Below the pieces are notes generated by a model that did not search any database, had not been told where the DNA came from, and saw only the letters and a list, made by a program, of their open reading frames with translations. This document shows, in pieces, positions 8,778 to 16,936 of a DNA stretch of 64,000 nucleotides (within the stretch, counting starts at the first letter, position 1; each line of letters opens with the position of its first letter). The DNA comes from Fretibacterium sp. (GTDB lineage: Bacteria > Synergistota > Synergistia > Synergistales > Aminobacteriaceae): assembly GCA_024695065.1 (NCBI GenBank), contig JAILIX010000042.1, positions 1-64,000 of the forward strand. The letters run 5' to 3'. The translations under genes were made by a program, and so were the position numbers.

Positions 8778-10064
8778 ATGGAGAACTATTCTTGGGAAAT
8801 GATGCTGGAGGATGGGCTGTGGTTCCTCCTTCTGTTCCTCCTTTCAGCTTTTTTCAGCGGCGCTGAGACGGCCATCACGACGACAGGCAGGGGGAAACTT
8901 CTGCTCCTTCAGGAACGGCGGCCATTTCTGGGATCAACGATCCAGTGGCTCATCGATGACGTGCAGGAGGCGCTGATGGTCTGCCTCATCGCGAACAACG
9001 TGGTGAATATCGCGGCCAGTGCTCTGGCATCAAGCATTGCGCTTCAGCTCTTCGGCCCGCGCGTGCTGGTGTGGGTGGTTCCCATCATGACGGTGCTTAT
9101 CGTCATCTTCGGGGAGATACTGCCCAAAAATACCGCGATGGTTTACGCTGAGACCCTTGTGATGTTTACGTCGCCGGTGCTGCGCGCTCTGGCTTTTCTG
9201 CTCACTCCCTTCGTCTGGGTGATGAAGCGCTGTGTCCGGCTTATTGGACTGCTGCTCCATCTGGATCTTGGCGCCCAGGAGGTCTTCGTGTCCCGTGACG
9301 AGATAGAGCAGGTGGTCAAAATCGGCGAGGAGAGCGGCGCGCTGGAGGCTGTGGAGCGCAAGATGATTGACGGCATCATCGATTTCGATGAGACGCGCGT
9401 TCATGAAATCATGGTCCCCCGCATGGATATGCTGACTCTGGAGGCCAGCGATACTCTGGATGAAGCGGTGAAGAAATTCATGGAGCACGGGCACTCGCGT
9501 ATCCCGGTCTTCGAGGAGAGTCTGGACAACATTGTGGGGATTCTCTACGTGAAAGACACCCTGAAGGGGCTGCTGGAGGCGGACCTTCAGCGCCCGGTGG
9601 GACAGCTTCTGCGCAGGCCCATCTTTGTGCCGGAGACAATCCGCACGGCAGAGCTTCTTGGGGTGATGAGGCGCGACCATATCCACATTGCCATTGCCGT
9701 GGACGAGTACGGAGGAGTGGCAGGGCTCGTGACCATGGAGGATATCCTGGAGCAGATTGTCGGGGAGATTCAGGACGAGTACGACAAGGAGGCCCCGGAC
9801 ATTCAAAAGATGGACGACGGTTCCTACCTTGTGCAGGGAGGAACCAGTCTGGAGGACCTGAGTGAGGCCCTGTGCAGTGATTTTGTGTCTGAGGATGCGG
9901 AGACACTGGGAGGGCTGACTCTGATTCTGTCCGGCAGTTTCCCCAGGGAAGGCGATGAATTTGTTTACGGCGACTGGCGGATAAAGGTTGTGGATCTGGA
10001 GGAGCACCGGGTGAAGGTCCTGAGCCTGAGCCGCAGAAAGGCGGAGACGGATGGAAACAGTTAA
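8778..10064 (+). CDS. HlyC/CorC-type CNNM transporter with CBS pair
   Basis: 428 residues. An N-terminal DUF21/CNNM membrane domain (about 1-190; FSGAETAITTTGRGKLLLL, VVPIMTVLIVIFGEILPK) is followed by a CBS pair beginning at VHEIMVPRMDMLTLE (about 205) and ending with AIAVDEYGGVAGLVTMED, then a CorC-HlyC domain (about 340-425). Such proteins are implicated in magnesium or cobalt transport or homeostasis. The start codon directly follows the ybeY stop; the 3' end overlaps cdd by 14 bases. Confidence 0.9.
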   Translation: MENYSWEMMLEDGLWFLLLFLLSAFFSGAETAITTTGRGKLLLLQERRPFLGSTIQWLIDDVQEALMVCLIANNVVNIAASALASSIALQLFGPRVLVWVVPIMTVLIVIFGEILPKNTAMVYAETLVMFTSPVLRALAFLLTPFVWVMKRCVRLIGLLLHLDLGAQEVFVSRDEIEQVVKIGEESGALEAVERKMIDGIIDFDETRVHEIMVPRMDMLTLEASDTLDEAVKKFMEHGHSRIPVFEESLDNIVGILYVKDTLKGLLEADLQRPVGQLLRRPIFVPETIRTAELLGVMRRDHIHIAIAVDEYGGVAGLVTMEDILEQIVGEIQDEYDKEAPDIQKMDDGSYLVQGGTSLEDLSEALCSDFVSEDAETLGGLTLILSGSFPREGDEFVYGDWRIKVVDLEEHRVKVLSLSRRKAETDGNS

Positions 10065-10521
10065 AAGCGGAGGCGGGGCCCCGTTTCCGGGGCAGGGCCT
10101 GTGGCCGGTGATTACCATCTCGCCGGAGGAACTGCTGAAGCGGGCCCGGGAGGCGGCGGATCTCGCCTATGTGCCTTATTCGCGCTTTCACGTTGGGGCG
10201 GCGATGCTCTTCTCAGACGGGACCATCGTGAAGGGGTGCAACATAGAAAATGCCTCCTATGGCCTCACCCTGTGCGGCGAGCGCAGCGCGATTGCCGTCA
10301 TGGTTACGCGCGGGTTGCGGAACCCTCTGGCTGTTGCTGTGGTGGGCTCTTATGAGGGGCAGGATGATTATTTCAGCGTGCCGTGCCCGCCCTGCGGCGC
10401 CTGTCGTCAGGCGCTGATGGAGTTCAATCCCAATATGGCTGTGGTGCTGGCCTCGGCCCAGGGGCCGAAGATTTTTGGGATACAGGAGCTTCTGCCCCAT
10501 TCCTTCTTCCTGGAGCCTTAA
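10051..10521 (+). CDS. cdd: Cytidine deaminase
   Basis: 156 residues. Zinc/catalytic motifs are CGERSA (Cys ligand and catalytic Glu) and PCPPCGACRQ, with substrate residues in NIENASYG, as in the short homotetrameric cytidine deaminases of pyrimidine salvage. The N-terminal 15-20 residues are an extra Gly-rich stretch; an internal start is possible but the ATG at 10051 is the first available and overlaps the preceding gene. It lies between the CBS protein gene and era, a common arrangement. Confidence 0.93.
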   Translation: METVKSGGGAPFPGQGLWPVITISPEELLKRAREAADLAYVPYSRFHVGAAMLFSDGTIVKGCNIENASYGLTLCGERSAIAVMVTRGLRNPLAVAVVGSYEGQDDYFSVPCPPCGACRQALMEFNPNMAVVLASAQGPKIFGIQELLPHSFFLEP

Positions 10522-10523
10522 CC

Positions 10524-11429
10524 GTGTCCGGATTTAAGTGCGGTGTTGTTGCGCTGCTGGGACGGCCCAATGTGGGCAAGTCGTCTCTGGTCAATGCGCT
10601 GCTGAAAGCACGTGTGGCAATTGTCTCCCCAAAGCCTCAGACGACACGCAACGCAGTCCGCTGTATTTACAACGATGAGCGTGCTCAGATTGTCTTCACG
10701 GATACGCCGGGGCTGTACCTGCCGAAGGAAAAGGACAAGCTGGGGCGTTTCCTTGTGGGGTCTGCCGCGGAGGCGCTGAAGGATGCGGACGCTGTCTGCT
10801 GGCTGGTGGAAGCGGGAGACAAAAAACTCACCCCGGAGGATTTGGAGGCAGCGCGCGTCCTGAGCGAGGTGAAACTCCCTGTCGTTCTGGTGGTGAACAA
10901 AGCGGATGCCGCGGACCCGGCGGAGGCGTTTCGGCTCTATGGAGGGCTCAGGGCCTTCACCGGGCAGCTGGCTGTCTCCGCGAAGCTCAGACGGGGCCTT
11001 GATGCTCTCATCGATTTGCTGCTGACCCTGCTGCCGGAGGGGGACCCGTGGTACGATCCCGACGTGCTGATGGACTCGACGGAACGGTTCATGGCTGCCG
11101 AGGCAATCCGCGGCAAGGTGTTGTCTCTGCTGAGGGATGAGATTCCCCACTGCACGGCCGTCGAAATAGAGGAGTATAAAAGTCCGGAGGAATATCCCGG
11201 GAGAAAACGTCTTTACATCCGTGCGTCCCTGGTCGTTGAAACAGAGGGACAGAAGGCTATTGTGATCGGAGCCGGAGGGAAGATGATAAAGCGGATTGGC
11301 CGTAGCGCGCGGGCGGAGATTGAGGAGCTCACGGGGCTGCCGGTTTATCTGGATTTGTGGGTGAAAGTCTCTCCCCACTGGCGGCAGACGGATCCGGTGC
11401 TGCGCCGTCTGGGTTACGGGATGCAGTGA
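10524..11429 (+). CDS. era: GTPase Era
   Basis: 301 residues. G1 GRPNVGKSS, a switch region PQTTRNA, G3 DTPGL, and G4 NKAD form the GTPase domain; a C-terminal KH domain contains the GAGGKMIKRIGRSARAEIE signature. Era binds the 3' end of 16S rRNA during small-subunit assembly. GTG 10524 is chosen, two bases after the cdd stop, with GGAG 10 bases upstream; longer in-frame starts lie inside cdd and would add non-family sequence. The stop overlaps recO by one base (TGATG). Confidence 0.95.
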   Translation: MSGFKCGVVALLGRPNVGKSSLVNALLKARVAIVSPKPQTTRNAVRCIYNDERAQIVFTDTPGLYLPKEKDKLGRFLVGSAAEALKDADAVCWLVEAGDKKLTPEDLEAARVLSEVKLPVVLVVNKADAADPAEAFRLYGGLRAFTGQLAVSAKLRRGLDALIDLLLTLLPEGDPWYDPDVLMDSTERFMAAEAIRGKVLSLLRDEIPHCTAVEIEEYKSPEEYPGRKRLYIRASLVVETEGQKAIVIGAGGKMIKRIGRSARAEIEELTGLPVYLDLWVKVSPHWRQTDPVLRRLGYGMQ

Positions 11430-12154
11430 TGCTGCGTCAGGGGCTCATGGCCGCTTCGGGCGTGGTCCTGGCCCGCGCGAGGACGGGAGAATCCGGATTG
11501 TGGCTGACGCTCTTCCTCAGGGGAGAGGGGGTGCTTCGGGCCACAGCGCCAGGGGCGGAGAGCGGACACGTCCGTTTCGGCGGAGGAACGGAGCCCTTTG
11601 TATGGGGAACGTTCCAACTGCACCGGGGGCGTGCCGGAGGGCTTTGTCTGAGCGGAGTGGACATCGCTGACGATATGCTTTCGCTCCGGAAGCGTCCGGA
11701 AGCTCTCTACACAGCGGTGCGGTGGTCCCGCCTCGTGAAGCGTTTTTTGCCCTTTGAATACCCGGCGGACGTGCTGCTGGCAAATCTCTATTGGAATATG
11801 CGCCTGCTGTCTGTTCCTGCGGTTCCCCCGGCGGCGGCGGCGTGGCGGTTTCTCTGGCGCTGGCTGGAAGATTGGGGACTTGCCCCGGACCTGGCTCACT
11901 GTTCCCGCTGCGGGGGGGCGCCTGAAGGGGCGGAGTGGACCGAAGAAGGGCTCCTCTGTTCGCACTGTGTCCGGGATAGGCAGGGAGCGAGGCCGTCCTT
12001 CTCCGGGGCGGAACTGACACTCCTGCGTCAGGTCGCGGAGCGGGATGGGGAGGCCGTTGCCCATTTGTTTGAAAAAAACGAATCCTTCATAAAATATGAA
12101 GCAGCCTTCGCCCTGGCCGCCCGGTGCGCGGAGGGGCTGCTGTATGAGAAATGA
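11429..12154 (+). CDS. recO: DNA repair protein RecO
   Basis: 241 residues with an N-terminal OB-fold region (SGVVLARARTGESGLWLTLF), a helical middle and a zinc finger HCSRCG...LLCSHC (about residues 150-175). RecO mediates RecA loading and strand annealing in the RecFOR pathway. The ATG overlaps the era stop (TGATG), which fixes the start and suggests coupling. This is the last gene of the phoH-era cluster; a 130-base gap follows in which I see no gene. Confidence 0.88.
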   Translation: MLRQGLMAASGVVLARARTGESGLWLTLFLRGEGVLRATAPGAESGHVRFGGGTEPFVWGTFQLHRGRAGGLCLSGVDIADDMLSLRKRPEALYTAVRWSRLVKRFLPFEYPADVLLANLYWNMRLLSVPAVPPAAAAWRFLWRWLEDWGLAPDLAHCSRCGGAPEGAEWTEEGLLCSHCVRDRQGARPSFSGAELTLLRQVAERDGEAVAHLFEKNESFIKYEAAFALAARCAEGLLYEK

Positions 12155-12284
12155 GCGGCATTGAGGACAGGGCTAACCATGCTCAGCGATAATCTGCCGG
12201 ATCTCCCTGCGGACCCTTTCCGTAAAGAATTTCTGCATGGGCCTCGTGCCGGACATCTCTGGAACGCAGCATTAAGAGAACATC

Positions 12285-13715
12285 ATGGCAGCGGGTAACG
12301 CGGACAGAATGCTGGCGCGGCTGAGGAAGGGGGATTCCCTTTCCCCGGGTGAACAGCTTCTGCTGACAGTGCGTCTCAGTGTTCCCGCGATGCTGGCTCA
12401 GCTCACCGCCATCCTGATGGGGTACATTGACGCCTCCATGGTGGGGCGGCTGGGGGCACAGGACTCCGCCTCCATTGGACTGGTCACCACCACCACATGG
12501 CTGATATACGGGCTCTGTTCGGCTGCCAGCGTTGGTTTTACCGTGCAGGTTGCCCACCACACAGGAGCTGGGGATGAGCGCAGCGCACGGAGTATTGTTC
12601 GTCATGGGCTCGTGATGGTTCTGGCATTCAGCCTGCTGCTCTCCGCCCTCTGTGCCGCGCTGAGCGGCATATTGCCCGTGTGGCTGGGGGGCGAAGAAGT
12701 GATACGCTCCGGCGCGTCCCGTTATTTCTTTATCTTCGCGCTGGCACTGCCGGCCTTTCAGCTTAACCACACCGCGGGCGGGATTATTCAATGCAGCGGC
12801 AATATGCGCCTGCCCAGTCTGATCAATGGCCTGATGTGCGTCCTGAACTGTGTTTTCAACGCCCTCCTTATTTTCCCCTCCATCACCCTGCCGGTCGCCG
12901 GCATGACCCTGCGGCTTCCCGGTGCGGGGCTGGGGGTAACAGGCGCCGCACTTGGGACGGCGCTTGCCGAAGCCGTCAGTGCAGGGTTAATGCTTTTCTT
13001 CCTGCTGGCACGTGTCCCCTCGCTGTCCCTGCGCCGAGAGGATACAAAGGGAGCCTGGGGGAGGGAACTGGTAAAGGCGGTGAAGCTTGGGCTCCCGGTG
13101 GCTCTTGAGAGTTGCGTGATGGGCGGGGCTTACGTCATCTCCACGCTTATCGTCGCTCCGCTGGGGACGGTGGCCATTGCCGCGAATTCCTTTGCGGTCA
13201 CGGCGGAAGGATTCTGCTATATGCCGGGGTACGGCATTGGCATGGCGGCCATGACGCTTATTGGTCAAAGCACAGGAGCTGTCCGGAGAACGGGTTTCCC
13301 GGCCGGACGCCCAAATCCGACGCGAAGGCTGGGGTGGCTGGTCACGGGTTTTGGCATGGCGGTCATGGCCCTGAGCGGAACCCTTCTCTATGTTTTTGCT
13401 CCGGAGCTGGTGGGGCTGATGACACCGGACGCGGCCATTGGTGAGCTGGGGACGGACGTGCTGCGTATTGCGGCATTCTCGGAGCCCCTTTACGCGGCGG
13501 CTATTGTTGCGGGAGGTGTCTTCCGCGGAGCGGGGAGCACCCTTCTTCCCTGCCTTCTCACCCTCTTCAGCATGTGGGGAGTGCGTCTGCCTCTTATGGC
13601 GTGGCTGGCGGGGAAGTGGGGGCTTCAGGGCGTATGGCTGGGCATGTGTCTGGAACTCTGGGTTCGCGGCAGCCTTTTTCTGGCGGGCCTGTGCGGACGC
13701 CGCTGGACAAAGTGA
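12285..13715 (+). CDS. MATE family multidrug/organic cation efflux transporter
   Basis: 476 residues, about 12 membrane helices, with the MATE opening VRLSVPAMLAQLTAILMGYIDASMVGRLG. Expected to be a Na+- or H+-driven exporter in the inner membrane; substrate unknown. Between the two halves, at about residue 335, is an unusual Pro/Gly-rich stretch (TGFPAGRPNP) encoded by a short palindromic segment shared with other genes here (see the repeat at 13291). ATG 12285 has only a weak ribosome site (AAGAG). Confidence 0.88.
   Translation: MAAGNADRMLARLRKGDSLSPGEQLLLTVRLSVPAMLAQLTAILMGYIDASMVGRLGAQDSASIGLVTTTTWLIYGLCSAASVGFTVQVAHHTGAGDERSARSIVRHGLVMVLAFSLLLSALCAALSGILPVWLGGEEVIRSGASRYFFIFALALPAFQLNHTAGGIIQCSGNMRLPSLINGLMCVLNCVFNALLIFPSITLPVAGMTLRLPGAGLGVTGAALGTALAEAVSAGLMLFFLLARVPSLSLRREDTKGAWGRELVKAVKLGLPVALESCVMGGAYVISTLIVAPLGTVAIAANSFAVTAEGFCYMPGYGIGMAAMTLIGQSTGAVRRTGFPAGRPNPTRRLGWLVTGFGMAVMALSGTLLYVFAPELVGLMTPDAAIGELGTDVLRIAAFSEPLYAAAIVAGGVFRGAGSTLLPCLLTLFSMWGVRLPLMAWLAGKWGLQGVWLGMCLELWVRGSLFLAGLCGRRWTK
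13291..13312 (+). repeat. Short palindromic repeat (GLPAG family) inside the MATE gene
   Basis: CGGGTTTCCCGGCCGGACGC resembles the 24-base units within the gamma-glutamyltransferase gene (22660-22731) when read on that gene's coding strand. It encodes GFPAGRP at the loop between MATE halves. Similarity is by eye. Confidence 0.45.
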
Positions 13716-13839
13716 GCAATTTCTCCCCTGCTGTTCCGGGAGGGCAGTGCATGGCCGCCTTATCACTGTATAATAAGCCCTGTCTGCCGGGACTGTACGA
13801 CAGACACACACATTGCCTTACTGATAAGGGGGAGTAGCT

Positions 13840-14601
13840 ATGGAGTGGGGCATAAAAGAGCTTGTGATTATCTGTCCGCTGGTTTTCCTGGCTGGATTTG
13901 TGGATGCCATCGCCGGCGGCGGCGGTTTGATATCCCTGCCGGCGCATCTGATTGCGGGGCTGCCGGTGCACTTTGCCATTGGGACGAACAAAATGAGTGC
14001 GGTGATGGGCACCACGCTTGCCACTGCGCGATATGCGCTGAAGGGCTACATCCCGTGGAAACTGTCGGCTTTCTGCGTCGTCAGCGCGCTGGTAGGCTCT
14101 GCGCTGGGAGCGGAGGCGGCCCTGATGCTGAGCGACTACATTTTTAAGATTGTCATGCTGGTCATTCTGCCTCTGACGGCGGTGTACGTTCTGCGGGGCA
14201 ATGGGCTCTCCGAAGAGAAGGAACCCTACGGAACGCTGCGGACGACGGCAATCAGCATGGGGATTGCCTTTGTCATCGGGGCTTACGACGGATTCTACGG
14301 GCCGGGGACAGGAACGTTTCTCATCCTTCTCCTGATGGGCTGCGCGCACCTGACGCTTCAAAAGGCCAATGGCACATCCAAGGCCATCAACCTGACGACC
14401 AATATCTCAGCGATGACCGTTTTTCTGCTTAATGACAAGGTCATTGTCCCACTGGCGCTGATTGCGGGGCTCTTCAACCTGGCGGGGAGCTACTTTGGCT
14501 CGCGTTCCTTCGAGATTGGAGGTGCGAAGGTTGTCAGGCCGATCATGTGTGTTGTGCTGGCGATTTTCTTTGTCCGCGTCATCTCGGACCTCCTGTTCTG
14601 A
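13840..14601 (+). CDS. TauE/SafE family permease
   Basis: 253 residues, seven or eight hydrophobic segments. Family signatures are LAGFVDAIAGGGGLISLPA near the N-terminus and GAYDGFYGPGTGTFL in the second half. TauE/SafE (DUF81) permeases export or import sulfonates, sulfite or related organic anions; the substrate here is unknown. ATG 13840 follows GGGGAG. A 120-base gap separates it from the MATE gene. Confidence 0.88.
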   Translation: MEWGIKELVIICPLVFLAGFVDAIAGGGGLISLPAHLIAGLPVHFAIGTNKMSAVMGTTLATARYALKGYIPWKLSAFCVVSALVGSALGAEAALMLSDYIFKIVMLVILPLTAVYVLRGNGLSEEKEPYGTLRTTAISMGIAFVIGAYDGFYGPGTGTFLILLLMGCAHLTLQKANGTSKAINLTTNISAMTVFLLNDKVIVPLALIAGLFNLAGSYFGSRSFEIGGAKVVRPIMCVVLAIFFVRVISDLLF

Positions 14602-14687
14602 TCGGCCGGCCGTCTGAATGTGCCGGCCTCTGATACAATAGTAACGATTCTGAGCACCATAAATTCAATCCAGGGGAGGTTGTTATC

Positions 14688-15482
14688 GTGACGGATTCAT
14701 CCGGCACGCAGTACAGGCCTGTAATCGGCATTCCGGGCAGCATCATGGTGACAAACAGCGGCATCACCCCCATGGGGCGAAATTTTGTAAACGACACCTG
14801 TGTCCAGGCTGTTGCGAACAACGGAGGGATCCCGATTATCCTTCCGCTCCTGCCGGAGCCGGACCCGAAGGCCTTTGCCCTGTGTGACGGTCTGCTTTTC
14901 CCGGGGGGAGCAGACGTGTCGCCATGTTATTACGGGGAGGAGCCGCACGAGGGGCTGGGAAAGGTTGACCCTGTGTTGGATGCTTTCTGGCTTTCAGCTG
15001 CCCGCTTCGCACAGGAGCACCGTCTGGCTGTCCTCGGGATTTGTCGTGGGATGCAGCTTTTGAATGTGGCCTGTGGCGGGACGCTGTACCAGGATCTCAG
15101 CGAGCGGCCGGGCAGTGCCGGACACCACCAGCGCGAACACCGCCATGTCACCGTCGGAACCGCCCGCATTGAGCCGGAGACCCGACTGCGTCGCATCCTT
15201 GGGACGGATGCAGTCCCCATCAATTCACTGCATCATCAGGCCGTGAAGGAGCCAGGCAAGGGGCTGATTGTCTCCGCTCACGCAGAGGATGGAGTGGTTG
15301 AAGGGTTTGAAAGCACGGACGGACTTATCGTTGCCGTTCAGTGGCACCCGGAGGATCTGGTGTACCCCCGCGAGGGACTCCCCACGGGGTCCGTGCCCGT
15401 CATGAACCGGCTGTTTCAGGACCTTGTGCAGCGGGCAGGCGGCCATGACAGGGCAGACTATGGAAGACAGGACGCTCTTTGA
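14688..15482 (+). CDS. Peptidase C26 / gamma-glutamyl-gamma-aminobutyrate hydrolase-like class I glutamine amidotransferase
   Basis: 264 residues. The triad motifs are nucleophile LGICRGMQLLNVA (Cys about 118) and QWHPED near the C-terminus; GGADVSPCYYGE is typical for PuuD-like enzymes that cleave gamma-glutamyl amide bonds in putrescine/GABA metabolism. GTG 14688 is supported by GGGGAGG nine bases upstream. A gamma-glutamyltransferase lies about 7 kb away on the other strand, so gamma-glutamyl compounds may be a shared theme. The 3' end overlaps rarA. Confidence 0.88.
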   Translation: MTDSSGTQYRPVIGIPGSIMVTNSGITPMGRNFVNDTCVQAVANNGGIPIILPLLPEPDPKAFALCDGLLFPGGADVSPCYYGEEPHEGLGKVDPVLDAFWLSAARFAQEHRLAVLGICRGMQLLNVACGGTLYQDLSERPGSAGHHQREHRHVTVGTARIEPETRLRRILGTDAVPINSLHHQAVKEPGKGLIVSAHAEDGVVEGFESTDGLIVAVQWHPEDLVYPREGLPTGSVPVMNRLFQDLVQRAGGHDRADYGRQDAL

Positions 15483-16791
15483 GCGGGAGGCGGACCAGCC
15501 GCTGGCGGCCCGGCTGAGGCCCAGGACTCTTGAGGAGTTCGTGGGCCAGACGCATTTGCTGGGCGCTGGAAAGGTGTTGCGGCGTCTCATTGAGGAAGAC
15601 CGTATCTCGTCCATGATTTTCTGGGGGCCGCCCGGCGTGGGCAAAACCACCCTTGCCAGCATCATCGCTGCGCGGACGAAGGCCTCCTTCATCAATTTTT
15701 CTGCTGTGACCAGCGGCATCAGGGAAATACGTACCGTGATGCAGCAGGCGGAGGAGAATCGCCGCTTTGGAGCGCGGACCATCGTTTTTGTGGATGAGAT
15801 TCACCGTTTCAACCGGGCGCAGCAGGACGCCTTTCTTCCTTTTGTGGAAAAGGGCAGCATTATCCTCATTGGCGCCACAACGGAGAATCCTTCCTTTGAG
15901 GTCAACGGGGCGCTGCTCTCCCGCTGCAAGGTCTTTGTCATGAAAGCCCTGACCACGGAAGAGCTTACAACCCTTTTAGACCATGCCCTGAAGGACCCGA
16001 GGGGCTTTGGAGACCGTGTGGTGAAGATCTCCCCGGACATGCTGGAGGCCGTTGCGTCTTTCGCCAACGGCGACGCGCGCACGGCCCTCCTGACACTGGA
16101 AATGGTGGTCCTGAATGGAGACACAGAGGGGGACACCGTTGTTATCACGCCGGAGACGCTGGAGCAGTGCACCTCGAGAAAATCCCTGCTCTACGACAAA
16201 AAGGGCGAGGAACACTACAATTTAATCTCCGCGCTGCACAAGTCGATGCGCAATTCCGACCCCGACGCGGCGGTCTACTGGCTGGCGCGGATGCTGGAGG
16301 CGGGGGAGGATCCGCTTTATATCGCGCGGCGCGTGGTGCGCTTCGCCAGCGAGGATGTGGGGCTGGCTGAGCCCAAAGCGATGGAGATGGCTGTTGCAGC
16401 CTATCAGGCATGTCACTTTATCGGGATGCCGGAGTGCTCTGTCCATCTGACGCAGGCGGTGGTGCATTTGTCGATCGCGCCGAAGTCCAACGCGCTTTAT
16501 GTGGCCTATGGAGAGGCGAAACAAGATGCCATGACACAGATGGCCGAGCCTGTGCCGCTGGTTATCCGCAATGCACCAACGCGGCTGATGAAGGAGCTGG
16601 ATTACGGCAGGGGATACGAGTACGCCCACGATTCGGAGGATAAACTGACGGCCATGCGATGTCTGCCGGACTCCCTGGCAGGGCGTGAGTATTACCGCCC
16701 CACGGAGCAGGGGGCGGAGTCGCGGTACAAGAACCGGCTGGATCAGATTAAAGCCTGGAAGGAACGCCGCAGGGAACAGCAGGGCAAGTGA
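15460..16791 (+). CDS. rarA: Replication-associated recombination protein RarA (MgsA)
   Basis: About 443 residues. AAA+ motifs: PLAARLRPRTLEEFVGQ, Walker A GPPGVGKTT, Walker B IVFVDEIHRFNRAQQD, sensor IGATTENPSF, followed by the RarA C-terminal tetramerisation region (PDAAVYWLARMLEAGEDPLYIARR, LDYGRGYEYAHD). RarA acts at stalled replication forks. ATG 15460 is preferred (AGGG upstream; MEDRTLF); ATG 15445 in the same frame is possible. Both overlap the end of the C26 peptidase gene. Confidence 0.95.
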   Translation: MEDRTLFEREADQPLAARLRPRTLEEFVGQTHLLGAGKVLRRLIEEDRISSMIFWGPPGVGKTTLASIIAARTKASFINFSAVTSGIREIRTVMQQAEENRRFGARTIVFVDEIHRFNRAQQDAFLPFVEKGSIILIGATTENPSFEVNGALLSRCKVFVMKALTTEELTTLLDHALKDPRGFGDRVVKISPDMLEAVASFANGDARTALLTLEMVVLNGDTEGDTVVITPETLEQCTSRKSLLYDKKGEEHYNLISALHKSMRNSDPDAAVYWLARMLEAGEDPLYIARRVVRFASEDVGLAEPKAMEMAVAAYQACHFIGMPECSVHLTQAVVHLSIAPKSNALYVAYGEAKQDAMTQMAEPVPLVIRNAPTRLMKELDYGRGYEYAHDSEDKLTAMRCLPDSLAGREYYRPTEQGAESRYKNRLDQIKAWKERRREQQGK

Positions 16792-16867
16792 GCGGTCCCC
16801 GGTTAAATCCCGATATATATGGCGTTTTGGAACGCTAACAGCCTTTTTTTAAGGAGGCGCGGCTGAT

Positions 16868-16936
16868 ATGTTGAATAAGAAAACCCTGAGGGAAATTCTC
16901 CGTCCGTTCATTTTCCTTCCGGCCGCCGGGCTCTGA
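16868..16936 (+). CDS. Small ORF (22 codons) coupled to the AddB-like gene
   Basis: ATG 16868 follows TTAAGGAGG, a near-perfect ribosome site 10 bases upstream. The ORF reads MLNKKTLREILRPFIFLP and ends at TGA 16934-16936, which overlaps the next ATG (TGATG). The AddB-like ORF has no good ribosome site of its own, so translation of this short ORF may deliver ribosomes to it. Function as a peptide is unknown; it may be only a coupling device or the relic of a longer start. Confidence 0.45.
   Translation: MLNKKTLREILRPFIFLPAAGL

Noticed and set aside
12179-12298. A 39-codon ORF (MLSDNLPDLPADPF...) before the MATE gene
   Set aside because: No ribosome site, overlaps the MATE start in another frame and shows no recognisable feature.
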